NCBI GenBank assembly: GCA_964414595.1
Contig: CAYPXJ010000007.1
Span: 1-56,628, forward strand
Direction: 5' to 3'
DNA from: CAYPXJ01 sp964414595
GTDB lineage: Bacteria > Pseudomonadota > Alphaproteobacteria > Rickettsiales > CAIJLX01
Length of the DNA stretch: 56,628 nucleotides
The notes under the pieces were generated by a model. That model was not told the origin of the DNA. It searched no databases and saw only the letters and a list, made by a program, of their open reading frames with translations. Positions 7,724-16,091 of this stretch are shown here, one piece after another. Within the stretch, counting starts at the first letter, position 1. Every line of letters begins with the position of its first letter. The translations under genes and the position numbers were made by a program.

Positions 7724-8532
7724 AAATTCTATTTTGCGGCGATGTCGTGGGCAAAAGTGGCCGCGCTGCAATAAAAAAACATGTGCCGCGTTTACGCGAG
7801 GAAATGAAACTCGATTTCGTGGTGGTGAATGGTGAAAACGGTGCGGGCGGTTTCGGCATTACGCAGGATATTTGCGAAGAATATATTCGCGCCGGCGCGG
7901 ATTGCGTGACGGCGGGCGATCACGTGTGGGACCAAAAAGATGTGGCCAGTTTCATCGGTAATAATGCGCGTATATTACGCCCGGCGAATTTTCCCGCCAG
8001 CTGCCCGGGCAAGGGGCATCAGATTTATGAAACCAAAGACGGAAAACGCGTCGCGGTGATTCATTTGCATGGTCAACTTTTTATGAAATACCAGCTGAAT
8101 TGCCCGTTTCAGGCGGCGAATGAAATTATGCAAAATTATAATCTTGGCGGAAATGTCGAAGCGATTTTTGTCGATTTTCACGCCGAAGCGACAAGCGAAA
8201 AAGTGGCGATGGGCTGGCATCTCGATGGCCGTGTGAGCGCGGTGATTGGATCGCATACGCATATCCCGACGGCGGATGCGCAAGTGTTGCCGAAAGGAAC
8301 GGCGCATCAAAGCGACGCGGGCATGTGCGGTGATTACCTTTCGGTGATTGGGTTTGATCCGAAAGTGCCGCTGCAAGGTTTTGTGCGCAAAATGCGTACG
8401 GAGCGCATGGAACCGGCAAGCGGCGAAGGCACGCTCTGCGGCGCGGTGGTGGAGACGGATGATAAAACCGGTCTGGCGATTTCTATCACGCCGATACGTG
8501 TCGGCGGTGCGATAGGCGAGGCGAAATCTTAA
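7720..8532 (+). CDS. ymdB: YmdB/TIGR00282-family metallophosphoesterase
   Basis: A 270-residue binuclear metallophosphoesterase. The metal ligands are visible in order: GDVVG (D8), NGEN at 37-40, GDH at 66-68, HLHG, DFHAE and GSHTHIP. The size matches YmdB, a 2',3'-cyclic nucleotide phosphodiesterase in Bacillus; the physiological substrate in proteobacteria is not known. It overlaps the cyclo-ligase gene by 4 nt (ATGA), so the pair is cotranslated, a linkage common in alphaproteobacteria. Confidence 0.88.
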   Translation: MKILFCGDVVGKSGRAAIKKHVPRLREEMKLDFVVVNGENGAGGFGITQDICEEYIRAGADCVTAGDHVWDQKDVASFIGNNARILRPANFPASCPGKGHQIYETKDGKRVAVIHLHGQLFMKYQLNCPFQAANEIMQNYNLGGNVEAIFVDFHAEATSEKVAMGWHLDGRVSAVIGSHTHIPTADAQVLPKGTAHQSDAGMCGDYLSVIGFDPKVPLQGFVRKMRTERMEPASGEGTLCGAVVETDDKTGLAISITPIRVGGAIGEAKS

Positions 8533-8538
8533 CTCAAT

Positions 8539-9420
8539 ATGTTCTACGCGATTACTTCCTTACTGACGTTTGCGCTCATGCCGATTCTTGCAAAAATCGG
8601 GCTCGGCGAAAATATCGCGCCGCTCGAAATGGTGCTCGCGCGGTATTATTTTTTCCTGCCGATATTTTGGTTATGGGTTTCGTACAGCATTCCAAAACGT
8701 GCGCTGAAAGCGATTCCGCGCGGGATGATCGCAAGCGCGATTTTAGCGGGCATCGCGGGATATTATATTGTGCCGGTAGCGGGTATCACGGGGCTTTCCT
8801 ATATCAGCGCGTCACTGGAGGCGATTATTTACGGATGTTTTCCGGGCATGGTGTTAATCCTTAATGCGTTCTACAGCAAGAAAATGCCCCAGACGAAACA
8901 TGTGTTGGTATTTGCCATTACGCAGCTGGGAATTTTTATCGCGATGCGCGCGGCGGGCGATCTTTCCATTGCGCGCGAAAACTGGATCGGCGCGGCGTGG
9001 GCATTGGTTTCTGCGTTTGCGATGGCGGTGTATTTTATGCTTAACCAACATGCGGGCAAAGCGATGCGCGCGGTAATTTTTACAGGCTTTGCGATGCTGG
9101 GTGGTCTTTCCATGGCGTTGTTTCATACGCTGATGCTGGGACATGGTTTGCCTGGCGGATTTACGACGATTGGTTGGACGAGCGTGATTGCCGCGGCGCT
9201 GCTTTTGGCGGTGGGGAATGTGTTATTTACGCGCAGTGTGCGGATACTCGGTGCGGCGCGCACGGCGCTCATTCATAGCCTCAATCCCATTGCGACGATT
9301 GTGTTCGCGCATCTTTTCTTGCGCGAATCGTTGCTTGCCGAACAATGGTTCGGCGGACTGATTGTGGTGGGTGCGATTACATGGCTGGAATGGCGGCTTT
9401 ATAAAGAACGGAAGAAATAA
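8539..9420 (+). CDS. EamA/DMT-family transporter
   Basis: A 293-residue integral membrane protein with about ten hydrophobic segments arranged as two EamA repeats, first half from residue 1 and second from about 150 (WIGAAWALVSAFAMAVYFML). The motif SLNPIATIVFAHLFLRESL near the C-terminus is the typical end of the second EamA domain. Such proteins export small metabolites across the inner membrane; the substrate cannot be inferred. It starts 6 bp after ymdB and is probably the last gene of the transcript. Confidence 0.85.
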   Translation: MFYAITSLLTFALMPILAKIGLGENIAPLEMVLARYYFFLPIFWLWVSYSIPKRALKAIPRGMIASAILAGIAGYYIVPVAGITGLSYISASLEAIIYGCFPGMVLILNAFYSKKMPQTKHVLVFAITQLGIFIAMRAAGDLSIARENWIGAAWALVSAFAMAVYFMLNQHAGKAMRAVIFTGFAMLGGLSMALFHTLMLGHGLPGGFTTIGWTSVIAAALLLAVGNVLFTRSVRILGAARTALIHSLNPIATIVFAHLFLRESLLAEQWFGGLIVVGAITWLEWRLYKERKK

Positions 9421-9435
9421 GAGCTTTGCTGCGGA

Positions 9436-10221
9436 TTATTGCTCGCGGTGCGGCGGCCTATGCTGCTGCGTGTGCCGTGTATTTTTCATCGCATGATCGC
9501 CGCCTTGTCGACCTGGCGCGGTGACTTCGGAAGGTGGAAATTTTCCTTCCATCTGCATCACGCCATCCAAAAATAATTGTGCCAGAGAATTTTGTGGCAA
9601 TGGCGGCGTGGATTGCCCGGTTAATTGACGCTGAATCACGTAGAGCTCGGAAGGCGACAAAGGCAGAATCATTTCCGGATAATAACGCTCGGCAACTCTC
9701 GCAGGCTCTTTGCTGAGCGAAACAAATAAAGAATTTTCCGGCGTATAAAAGCGCGATCCTTGTTCGCGCATCGTGTGGACGATAGCGGCAATATATTCAT
9801 CCCCGCGGGCTTTCATCAGCGGGATAGGTAATTTTTCGTGATCATAATATTTTCGGAAATAAGGCATAACGGCCGGATAACTTTTCATTTCTTCGCGGTA
9901 AAGCCCATTCAAGAAACTTCTAATCGGTTGCTCAAGTTCCCGTTCCAATAATTGCTCAAAGCCAAATTTGCTACCCGGTGATTTTAAACCCATCTCGCTC
10001 ATCACACCGTGCACGAGATAAAGTTCAGTTTTGCAGCCGAGATTTTGTAAATGATGATTTAGAATGCGAGTGTTTGCGCCTAAAATATCGCCGCCATTGC
10101 CGACATCATAAATGGCGCCGGTAGAGGGAAGAATCATGAGGTAATGCGGCTGATTGGCCCGCTCAGGCGACCAGAAGCCGGCGATATGATTTCGTAATCG
10201 TGTTTCAGCGGAATGTTTCAT
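9436..10221 (-). CDS. Hypothetical protein, 261 aa (third gene of an unrecognised operon)
   Basis: Not recognised. It is soluble, with an N-terminal alpha/beta-looking region (PHYLMILPSTGAIYDVGNGGDILGANTRIL) that could be a nucleotide or sugar binding fold, then a helical part with many Tyr and Pro residues, and a His/Arg-rich disordered tail. There is no signal peptide. It lies 44 bp downstream of the Tat-like gene on the same strand and ends convergent with the EamA gene. Confidence 0.72.
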   Translation of the reverse strand: MKHSAETRLRNHIAGFWSPERANQPHYLMILPSTGAIYDVGNGGDILGANTRILNHHLQNLGCKTELYLVHGVMSEMGLKSPGSKFGFEQLLERELEQPIRSFLNGLYREEMKSYPAVMPYFRKYYDHEKLPIPLMKARGDEYIAAIVHTMREQGSRFYTPENSLFVSLSKEPARVAERYYPEMILPLSPSELYVIQRQLTGQSTPPLPQNSLAQLFLDGVMQMEGKFPPSEVTAPGRQGGDHAMKNTRHTQQHRPPHREQ

Positions 10222-10265
10222 AACGTATATGTAACGGTTAAAAAATCCTCATTGTAAGCAGGGCA

Positions 10266-11165
10266 TTACATCGGGTCGAAATCGGGTTTGCCCGGACCGC
10301 CGCGCCTGCCATACCAGCGTAGCTGTTCGAGATCGTCTACAGGCTTCTTTTTTTTCTTCTTAGGTTGTTTTTCCTTTTCTTGCTTCTGCGCCAATTCTTC
10401 ATTTACCTTTATATTTGCGCTTTTTATTTCATCCAAAATGGGCTGTGCCTTTTCTTTAAGACGTTTTCCAAGTGGCGTTTGTGCAAAAGCTTCGGCACTT
10501 TCTCTCTGTGTGCCGAAATGAATATCGCTGTGCATATTATATACAACGCGCTCCCAATCACTACCCCAGGCGTGGCATAAATCGTGAATCAATTCTTTGA
10601 TATCCGGCGTTGCGAGCTCGGGATTATTTTTTAATACCTCTTCCCATGTTTCTGGCTGATGCCAGAAACGATCGAGCTTATTGGCTGCTTCAAATAGGCG
10701 ATCTTTTACTTCTGTCCAACGGCCGGAGAATTTTTCAAAAAATTGGCATTGGCCGGCATTGGACGTGCGCAAATTATCCGTGATCATATCGTAATAGTTT
10801 TTTTGACCATCGGTAAAAATACTAAAGAGATGGTTTTCATCCAGATTGCCTGCCTGCATGAATATATAATCCACCCAACCATGCAATTTATTTGCAGAAA
10901 GAAATGTGCGCGATTCTTCTTTCAATTGCGCTTTTACAGCGATGAAATTTTTAAGAACGGCGATAGGATCGGATTCATCCAGAGGTGCTAATTCAGCCGC
11001 TATCATTTGTGTAGGCATAAGTGGCGTTGCGGCCGCGGCGACGCCCATTTTATTTATCTCGCGCCGTGAAAATTGCGGGCTGAGCGGTGACTCTTCTGCC
11101 TTACTTGCTTCATCGATGGCTTTGCCGAGTTCGCCTACTAATTTGCGTAATTTATCAAAGCGCAT
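10266..11165 (-). CDS. Hypothetical protein with internal Tat-like signal, 299 aa
   Basis: Not recognised. After 32 charged residues comes SRREINKMG (33-41) followed by the hydrophobic stretch VAAAATPLM and a possible AxA cleavage site, the layout of a twin-arginine signal with an unusually long N-region. The rest is helical, with many Trp, His and Asp residues (DLCHAWGSDWERVVYNMHSD), and a Lys-rich low-complexity block (QEKEKQPKKKKKKP) near the C-terminus. Its ATG is 2 nt past the stop of the upstream gene, with an aagga ribosome site inside that stop region, so the two are tightly coupled. Confidence 0.72.
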   Translation of the reverse strand: MRFDKLRKLVGELGKAIDEASKAEESPLSPQFSRREINKMGVAAAATPLMPTQMIAAELAPLDESDPIAVLKNFIAVKAQLKEESRTFLSANKLHGWVDYIFMQAGNLDENHLFSIFTDGQKNYYDMITDNLRTSNAGQCQFFEKFSGRWTEVKDRLFEAANKLDRFWHQPETWEEVLKNNPELATPDIKELIHDLCHAWGSDWERVVYNMHSDIHFGTQRESAEAFAQTPLGKRLKEKAQPILDEIKSANIKVNEELAQKQEKEKQPKKKKKKPVDDLEQLRWYGRRGGPGKPDFDPM

Positions 11166-11167
11166 GG

Positions 11168-12397
11168 TTATTCCTTTGATACGGATGAAGTTGGTGTAGC
11201 CGCATGTTTACGTGTTGCCGCAAGACCGGGCGAAAGGCACTCAAGTAAATAATAGGCAATATCGGAAGGTGGAAGCGATCGACCATGCGGGTTGATTGCT
11301 GGATGTTGATTAGAAGTAGATTCCAATGCTTCGGGCACGATTACATTTCCGCCGGAGCGGGTATGCAAAGTTTTTAGCATATAAATGAGTTCGTTATCTG
11401 AAATGGCGATAACGCCGCCTTCTGGATAGATTGTTCTGAGACCTGGAAAACTTTCCGAAAGCACGATCGGAATTTTATTAGGACTTTCTTGAAGNNNNNN
11501 NNNNGCTTCTAGGTTTGCATAGCGAATAGATTCGACGTTTTGATTTTTTAATGCTTCTATTTTTTCAGTGAGTGTATTTCGTGAAGCTTCAGAATGAGAA
11601 CCGCACCCGCCTGCAGGGAATTCCTGATCGTGATAAAAGCGAAGAATTGTGGGTTCCACAAAAAAGTTTTGAAGAAGTAAGGGGTTCGACGCGATTTCTT
11701 TTTTTGCACCTACATCCAATTGATCGAATTCCAGGCAATCCGGAAAGCGCTTACTACGCAAGCCCTTTAGCAATTCCGAGGGTATGGTTGCATAGAGTGC
11801 ATTGCCCGTTCGCGGTTTTAAGTCGTTAATAAAATTTTCCATGATATGGAACATGATGTCGTGAGGTTCGCCAGTAGGTTTTTTACGGCTATACTCACTA
11901 CGATTTCTTTTCACTTTATTGCAGAGATCTTGCCATACTTGCGGCTTGAGATGATCAAGACACAGAGCATGGAAAAGTTCTTTTTCAGCGGCGATGCGTA
12001 CTTCGTGATTTTGTGTGGAGTGAATTTCAAAAATTCTTCCCATCTCCTTCTTAAAATCACGCGTAAAATCGAAAATAGCGCGATAACGCTCGGCGGCCGT
12101 TAAGCGATTCGCCTGTGAGAGATCGCGCTCGCCGGCTTTGTTATACAAGCGATGTTTATGCTCTAAAAAATACGGCGAACTATTATAAAATGTGCCAAGC
12201 GTAGTATCTGTAACGGCGACGGTGAAATGTATTTTTTGTGTGTGCAAATACTCTGCGAAATTTTTAAGCCGCGTGGTCAAATTTGGATCATAAAGAATCG
12301 TCGCAGGTTCCAAATATAATACGATTTGCGTGTTTTCTTTGGGCGCGCGCAGTTTTTCTAACTGCGTGGCTATCGATTGCGGAATTTGCGGTTTCAT
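11168..12397 (-). CDS. Hypothetical protein, about 409 aa, with a 10-N gap
   Basis: Not recognised. First gene of a three-gene minus-strand operon. The N-terminal part has the look of a Rossmann-like or HAD-like domain (TQIVLYLEPATILYD, then IHFTVAVTDTTLG), followed by a long helical region with many aromatic and basic residues and a C-terminal segment rich in Ser/Thr. The frame stays open through an N-run at 11495-11504, so the missing bases keep phase. The upstream region shared with yebC holds a perfect CtrA-type motif 36 bp from this start. Confidence 0.7.
   Translation of the reverse strand: MKPQIPQSIATQLEKLRAPKENTQIVLYLEPATILYDPNLTTRLKNFAEYLHTQKIHFTVAVTDTTLGTFYNSSPYFLEHKHRLYNKAGERDLSQANRLTAAERYRAIFDFTRDFKKEMGRIFEIHSTQNHEVRIAAEKELFHALCLDHLKPQVWQDLCNKVKRNRSEYSRKKPTGEPHDIMFHIMENFINDLKPRTGNALYATIPSELLKGLRSKRFPDCLEFDQLDVGAKKEIASNPLLLQNFFVEPTILRFYHDQEFPAGGCGSHSEASRNTLTEKIEALKNQNVESIRYANLEXXXXLQESPNKIPIVLSESFPGLRTIYPEGGVIAISDNELIYMLKTLHTRSGGNVIVPEALESTSNQHPAINPHGRSLPPSDIAYYLLECLSPGLAATRKHAATPTSSVSKE
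11495..11504. other. Assembly gap of 10 N
   Basis: Run of ten N inside the minus-strand unknown gene; reading frame is preserved across it. Confidence 0.95.
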
Positions 12398-12432
12398 GGC
12401 TCCTCACGTTCTCCCAGCGTACTGTAAATAGG

Positions 12433-12447
12433 TTAAAAAACCCTTAA
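12433..12447. promoter_or_regulatory. Perfect CtrA-type motif between the orphan operon and yebC
   Basis: TTAA at 12433-12436 and 12444-12447 with N7. It is 36 bp from the minus-strand start at 12397 and 60 bp from the yebC start, just upstream of the predicted yebC -35 box. Confidence 0.5.
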
Positions 12448-12450
12448 CAC

Positions 12451-12479
12451 TTGAAAACTAGACCCTTTTCCCTTATTTA
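12451..12479 (+). promoter_or_regulatory. Sigma-70-type promoter of yebC
   Basis: TTGAAA at 12451-12456, 17-bp spacer, TATTTA at 12474-12479; predicted start near 12486, about 20 nt before the ATG. Confidence 0.45.
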
Positions 12480-12506
12480 TCGGCCTCTCAACACGGTACG
12501 GAACAT

Positions 12507-13223
12507 ATGGCAGGTCATTCCCAGTTTGCGAATATCAAGCACCGAAAGGGCGCGCAGGATAAGAAAAAAGCGAAGCTTTTTACCAAGCTCATCCGCGAGA
12601 TTTTAACCGCGGCGAAGCAGGGTATGCCCGACCCGGCGCATAATCCGCGGCTGCGCAGCGCGATGATTGCGGCGCGCACGGCGAACATGCCCAAAGACCG
12701 CATCGAAGAAGCAATTAAAAAAGCCAGCGGTGCGGGCAACGCCGAAAATTACGACGAAATGCGCTACGAGGGTTACGGCCCCGGCGGCATCGCGGTGATC
12801 GTGGAAGCGCTCACCGATAACCGTAACCGCACCGCCTCGGAAGTGCGTGCGGCATTTACCAAAAACGGCGGTAATATGGGCGAATCCGGCTCGGTTTCGT
12901 TTATGTTCAAGCATGTGGGGCTGGTGACGTATCCGGCTGCGAAAGCCAGCACCGACGCGATGATGGAAGCGGCGATCGAAGCAGGCGCGGAAGATTGCAC
13001 GTCCGACGATTTGTTTCACCATATCACCTGTTCTCCGGATGATTTTTCGGCCGTGCGCGATGCGCTGATCGCAAAACTCGGCGACCCGGAAGAAGCCAAA
13101 CTTACTTGGCAGGCGGTGAATGCGATTCCGGTAGAGGGCGAGAAGGCGGAGACGCTGCTCGAACTAGTGGAAGCTCTCGAAGATAATGATGACGTGCAGC
13201 AAGTCATCACCAACGCCGCTTAA
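12507..13223 (+). CDS. yebC: YebC/PmpR-family protein (TACO1)
   Basis: A 238-residue protein beginning MAGHSQFANIKHRKGAQD, the hallmark of the YebC/PmpR family. Members act in translation of difficult sequences such as proline runs, and some are described as transcriptional regulators. Full length, with the MRYEGYGPGGIAVIVEALTDN core and the acidic C-terminal EALEDNDDVQQV. Unlike many alphaproteobacteria, ruvC is not adjacent; the neighbours are tRNA-Leu downstream and an unknown operon upstream. Confidence 0.95.
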   Translation: MAGHSQFANIKHRKGAQDKKKAKLFTKLIREILTAAKQGMPDPAHNPRLRSAMIAARTANMPKDRIEEAIKKASGAGNAENYDEMRYEGYGPGGIAVIVEALTDNRNRTASEVRAAFTKNGGNMGESGSVSFMFKHVGLVTYPAAKASTDAMMEAAIEAGAEDCTSDDLFHHITCSPDDFSAVRDALIAKLGDPEEAKLTWQAVNAIPVEGEKAETLLELVEALEDNDDVQQVITNAA

Positions 13224-13260
13224 GTAAAATCGTTTCTGCGGTCAATTTTTACGTCGTCTC

Positions 13261-13288
13261 TTGACGTGGCGCTGGATTCTGATAAGTC
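13261..13288 (+). promoter_or_regulatory. Promoter of tRNA-Leu
   Basis: TTGACG at 13261-13266, 16-bp spacer, TAAGTC at 13283-13288; predicted start a few bases before the mature tRNA. Confidence 0.4.
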
Positions 13289-13300
13289 ACGCACAGGTTA

Positions 13301-13386
13301 GCCCCAGTGGTGGAATGGTAGACGCGGCAGACTCAAAATCTGCTGCCTTCACGGGCGTGGGGGTTCAAGTCCCTCCTGGGGCACCA
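13301..13386 (+). tRNA. tRNA-Leu (anticodon CAA)
   Basis: Acceptor stem GCCCCAG (13301-13307) pairs with CTGGGGC (13376-13382), followed by A and an encoded CCA (13384-13386). The anticodon stem gcaga/tctgc holds loop ctcaaaa with anticodon CAA, reading TTG. A long variable arm and T loop gttcaag are present, as in class II tRNAs. Confidence 0.95.
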
Positions 13387-13411
13387 TTTAGAGTTAGCAA
13401 TGAGGTAATCT

Positions 13412-14173
13412 ATGGCCCGTTTGCTTTTTGTTTTGATAGCGGCATGTATTTTCGCTGCAGCGTTTTATTTTTATTTTCTCGCCGGTGTGGATGTGCGCGC
13501 CGTGCAGCATCAGCGCATCGCCTCTATCCATAATTATCCGCAGGCCGAAAATGAGCAGAAGGTTTTTCTGGGCGATAGGTTCCGCCTTTATGTAGATGTA
13601 AAAAATAACGGCATACGAAGCTATCGCCATCTGCCGCTGCGAGTCGAATTTCTTTTTCCGGTGGATATCGTTGCCGTGAATGATGTGGAAACGGCGGCGT
13701 TTCAAAAAGGCTGCTATCCGGAATCCTGCGCGCATAAAAATTTTACGTTTACCATCGATGCGCTTGCGCCATTCGAGCAGCGCACCGAAACTTTAATCGT
13801 GCGTGCTTATCAGGCCGGAAATTGGACGGCGGATGCCGTGGTTGAGAGGGCGGGGAAAAAATCAGCCACACTCAAACTTCCTATCATGTCAAGACCAGTG
13901 GATGCTATTCCGCGTACACCTTCCGATATGGTGAGCTATCTGGGTGACAAGGCGGTGGAGAATTGCATGAAAAATTTTCCGTGCAAAACGCGTACTCCAG
14001 CAGGTTCTTGTAAAGAATATCCTGATTCGGCGGAGAGCAAAAAATGCCTTATCGATGAAAATCGGAGGCTTTTTGATGTATGCGGCGAAGGACCGCAAAC
14101 GAACGCCGCGGTAGATGCGTGGTCGGCGTGTCTTTTCGAGAAATATGGTTTTGCAACGCCGAAGCAGGAATAG
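13412..14173 (+). CDS. Hypothetical exported or membrane-anchored protein, 253 aa
   Basis: Not recognised. An N-terminal hydrophobic segment (residues 3-24, LLFVLIAACIFAAAFYFYFLAG) is a signal anchor or signal peptide. The following domain is beta-rich (FLGDRFRLYVDVKNNGIRSYRHLPLRVEFLF), resembling an immunoglobulin-like periplasmic domain. The C-terminal third holds seven cysteines, which suggests disulfides outside the cytoplasm. It starts 25 bp after tRNA-Leu and ends 62 bp before the TpsB frame, so it might belong to the secretion locus, though nothing proves it. Confidence 0.7.
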   Translation: MARLLFVLIAACIFAAAFYFYFLAGVDVRAVQHQRIASIHNYPQAENEQKVFLGDRFRLYVDVKNNGIRSYRHLPLRVEFLFPVDIVAVNDVETAAFQKGCYPESCAHKNFTFTIDALAPFEQRTETLIVRAYQAGNWTADAVVERAGKKSATLKLPIMSRPVDAIPRTPSDMVSYLGDKAVENCMKNFPCKTRTPAGSCKEYPDSAESKKCLIDENRRLFDVCGEGPQTNAAVDAWSACLFEKYGFATPKQE

Positions 14174-14235
14174 AAAGCATAACGTGAAGCAACCGCGCTA
14201 GGTAAGCCTGGATAGGCGTTTCCTTCCCGTAAAAG

Positions 14236-15954
14236 TTGAATTATCTCTCTAAAAACGCTACATCTCTTTGGGGAGATTTTTTTCTGAAACGATTTTTTAC
14301 CTTATTTTCGACAGCGGCTATTGTGCTCGTGCAGAGTGCAAACGCGCAGAATTTGCCGGGCGCGGCTGATCCTTCGCGCGTGGCGCCGGAAAAAAATCTG
14401 CCGCAATTAGCGCCAAGCAAAGAAGCGCCCGTCGTATCCAGCGGTGATGACGCGGTGGAAGGTTCCGAAGCGGTTCGCTTTGTGCTGCAATCGCTGAAGA
14501 TTGAGGGCGCTACAGCGTTTACCAAAGAAGAACTCACGCCCTATTATGCCGGTGAAATCGGCAAAGAAATTTCACTCAAACGTCTTTACGCGATTGCACG
14601 CGAGATTACGCGTCATTATCGCGATGAAGGTTTTATGTTAAGCAAAGCGCTGGTGCCGCAGCAGGATTTTTCGAGCGGCCATATCCGGCTTGTCGTGGTG
14701 GAAGGTTATGTGGCCGAAGTGACGGTGGAAGGTGCGCTCAAAGATCACCCGAAAGTGCAGGCGCTGGTTAAAAAAATTCGCAGCGAAAGACCCGTGCGCA
14801 GCGCAACGGTAGAGCGCTATCTGTTGCTGATGAATGATTTGCCGGGTGTGGAAGCGCATGGTGTTTTGCGCGCCGCTGCACCAGGAAAATATGAAGGCGG
14901 CGCGGTTTCGCTCGCGATTGTTACGGAAGAAGATCGCGCCCGCGGATCGTTGAGTGCCAGCAATGCCGGTTCGCGCTATATCGGGCCGTATCAGCTGACG
15001 CCGCAAGTCGCGTTTTCGAATTATCTCGGACAGTTTGAAGAACTGCGTGTGCAGGGTTCGGTTGCTAGCGATATTGAAGAATTGCAGTATGTGGATTCAT
15101 CGCTTGCGCTGCCTATTGGTAATGATGGTTTGAAATTTACGCTGGGTGCAAATTACGCCAATACGGAAGCGGGATTCCGTCTGGAAGATTTGGGTATCGA
15201 AGGTGAAAGCACCACACTGCGCGCCGGTGCAGAATATCCCGTGATACGTTCGCGGCGCGAAAATTGGTGGCTGAATGCTGAGTTTTACGCGAAGGATGTG
15301 ACCTCAGATTCGCTTGGCTCGGAGCTTTATAACGATTCGATACGCGCGCTGCGCGTCGGCACGAGTTATGATCGCGCGGATAGTTACGCCGGTGTGAGTC
15401 AATTCACTTTCGCTGCAACCCAGGGTTTTGATATTCTGGGCGCGAGTAATACCCCTTCAACCGAGCGTTCGCGGCGTTTTGGCCGCAGCGATTTTACCAA
15501 GCTCGAAGCGAGTGTTGCGCGCTTGCAAAATATCGACAGTAATTTTTCGCTCTTCGGACTTGTGGAAGGGCAGCACGCTTTTTCACAACTTCTCGCCGCG
15601 GAAGAATTTGGTTTCGGCGGTCTGAGACTTGGGCGCGGTTATGATTATTCAGAAATCACCGGCGATCATGGCGTGGGCGCCACGCTGGAACTCCGCTACG
15701 GCGGTGTTCCGGAATGGTCGGGCATGAGTTTCCAGCCCTTTATTTTTGCGGATGCGGGCAGTGTGTGGCGTATCGATGCAAGCGACGATGAAGATAGCGC
15801 TACTTCGGCGGGCGCGGGCGTGCGCTTTTATTACGAGCAAATTGTTTCCGGCCAGTTGACCATTGCGCAGCCTTTGAGCCGCGAACCGGAAGGGCCGCTT
15901 TACGGCACTGGTAAAAGCCCCCGAATTTTACTTACCGGCCAAGTCCAGTTCTAG
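14236..15954 (+). CDS. TpsB-family outer-membrane translocator (ShlB/FhaC/HecB)
   Basis: The outer-membrane pore that secretes the TpsA exoprotein encoded next. Counting from the TTG at 14236, a signal peptide covers residues 18-38 (KRFFTLFSTAAIVLVQSANAQ), POTRA domains about 82-235 (LKIEGATAFTKEEL opens the first), and a 16-strand barrel fills the rest. GRGYDYSEITGDHG carries the conserved VRGY-like loop 6 motif. The C-terminus ILLTGQVQF ends in Phe, as barrel proteins do. The start is unsettled: no ATG precedes the signal peptide, and the only good Shine-Dalgarno (gggag at 14271-14275) serves a CTG at 14284, which would give MKRFFTLF. Confidence 0.88.
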   Translation: MNYLSKNATSLWGDFFLKRFFTLFSTAAIVLVQSANAQNLPGAADPSRVAPEKNLPQLAPSKEAPVVSSGDDAVEGSEAVRFVLQSLKIEGATAFTKEELTPYYAGEIGKEISLKRLYAIAREITRHYRDEGFMLSKALVPQQDFSSGHIRLVVVEGYVAEVTVEGALKDHPKVQALVKKIRSERPVRSATVERYLLLMNDLPGVEAHGVLRAAAPGKYEGGAVSLAIVTEEDRARGSLSASNAGSRYIGPYQLTPQVAFSNYLGQFEELRVQGSVASDIEELQYVDSSLALPIGNDGLKFTLGANYANTEAGFRLEDLGIEGESTTLRAGAEYPVIRSRRENWWLNAEFYAKDVTSDSLGSELYNDSIRALRVGTSYDRADSYAGVSQFTFAATQGFDILGASNTPSTERSRRFGRSDFTKLEASVARLQNIDSNFSLFGLVEGQHAFSQLLAAEEFGFGGLRLGRGYDYSEITGDHGVGATLELRYGGVPEWSGMSFQPFIFADAGSVWRIDASDDEDSATSAGAGVRFYYEQIVSGQLTIAQPLSREPEGPLYGTGKSPRILLTGQVQF

Positions 15955-16044
15955 TGAATCTGGCGTAATCCTGATAAACCCATGGTTGTGTTTCTGGCTG
16001 TAATTATAGCAGCTTAACTATCTGTTTTTTAGTCGTAAAAGCCA

Positions 16045-16073
16045 TTCTAAACGCTTGTTATTTATGCTATACT
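16045..16073 (+). promoter_or_regulatory. Promoter of tpsA
   Basis: TTCTAA at 16045-16050, 17-bp spacer, TATACT at 16068-16073 with an extended TGC before it. It lies 19 bp upstream of the tpsA ATG, so tpsA can be transcribed apart from tpsB. Confidence 0.45.
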
Positions 16074-16091
16074 CCCAAGCTGGAGGAGTGC

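Noticed and set aside
13261..13533. Open frame through tRNA-Leu, protein containing MVDAADSKSAAF
   Set aside because: It is the well-known false translation of a tRNA gene.
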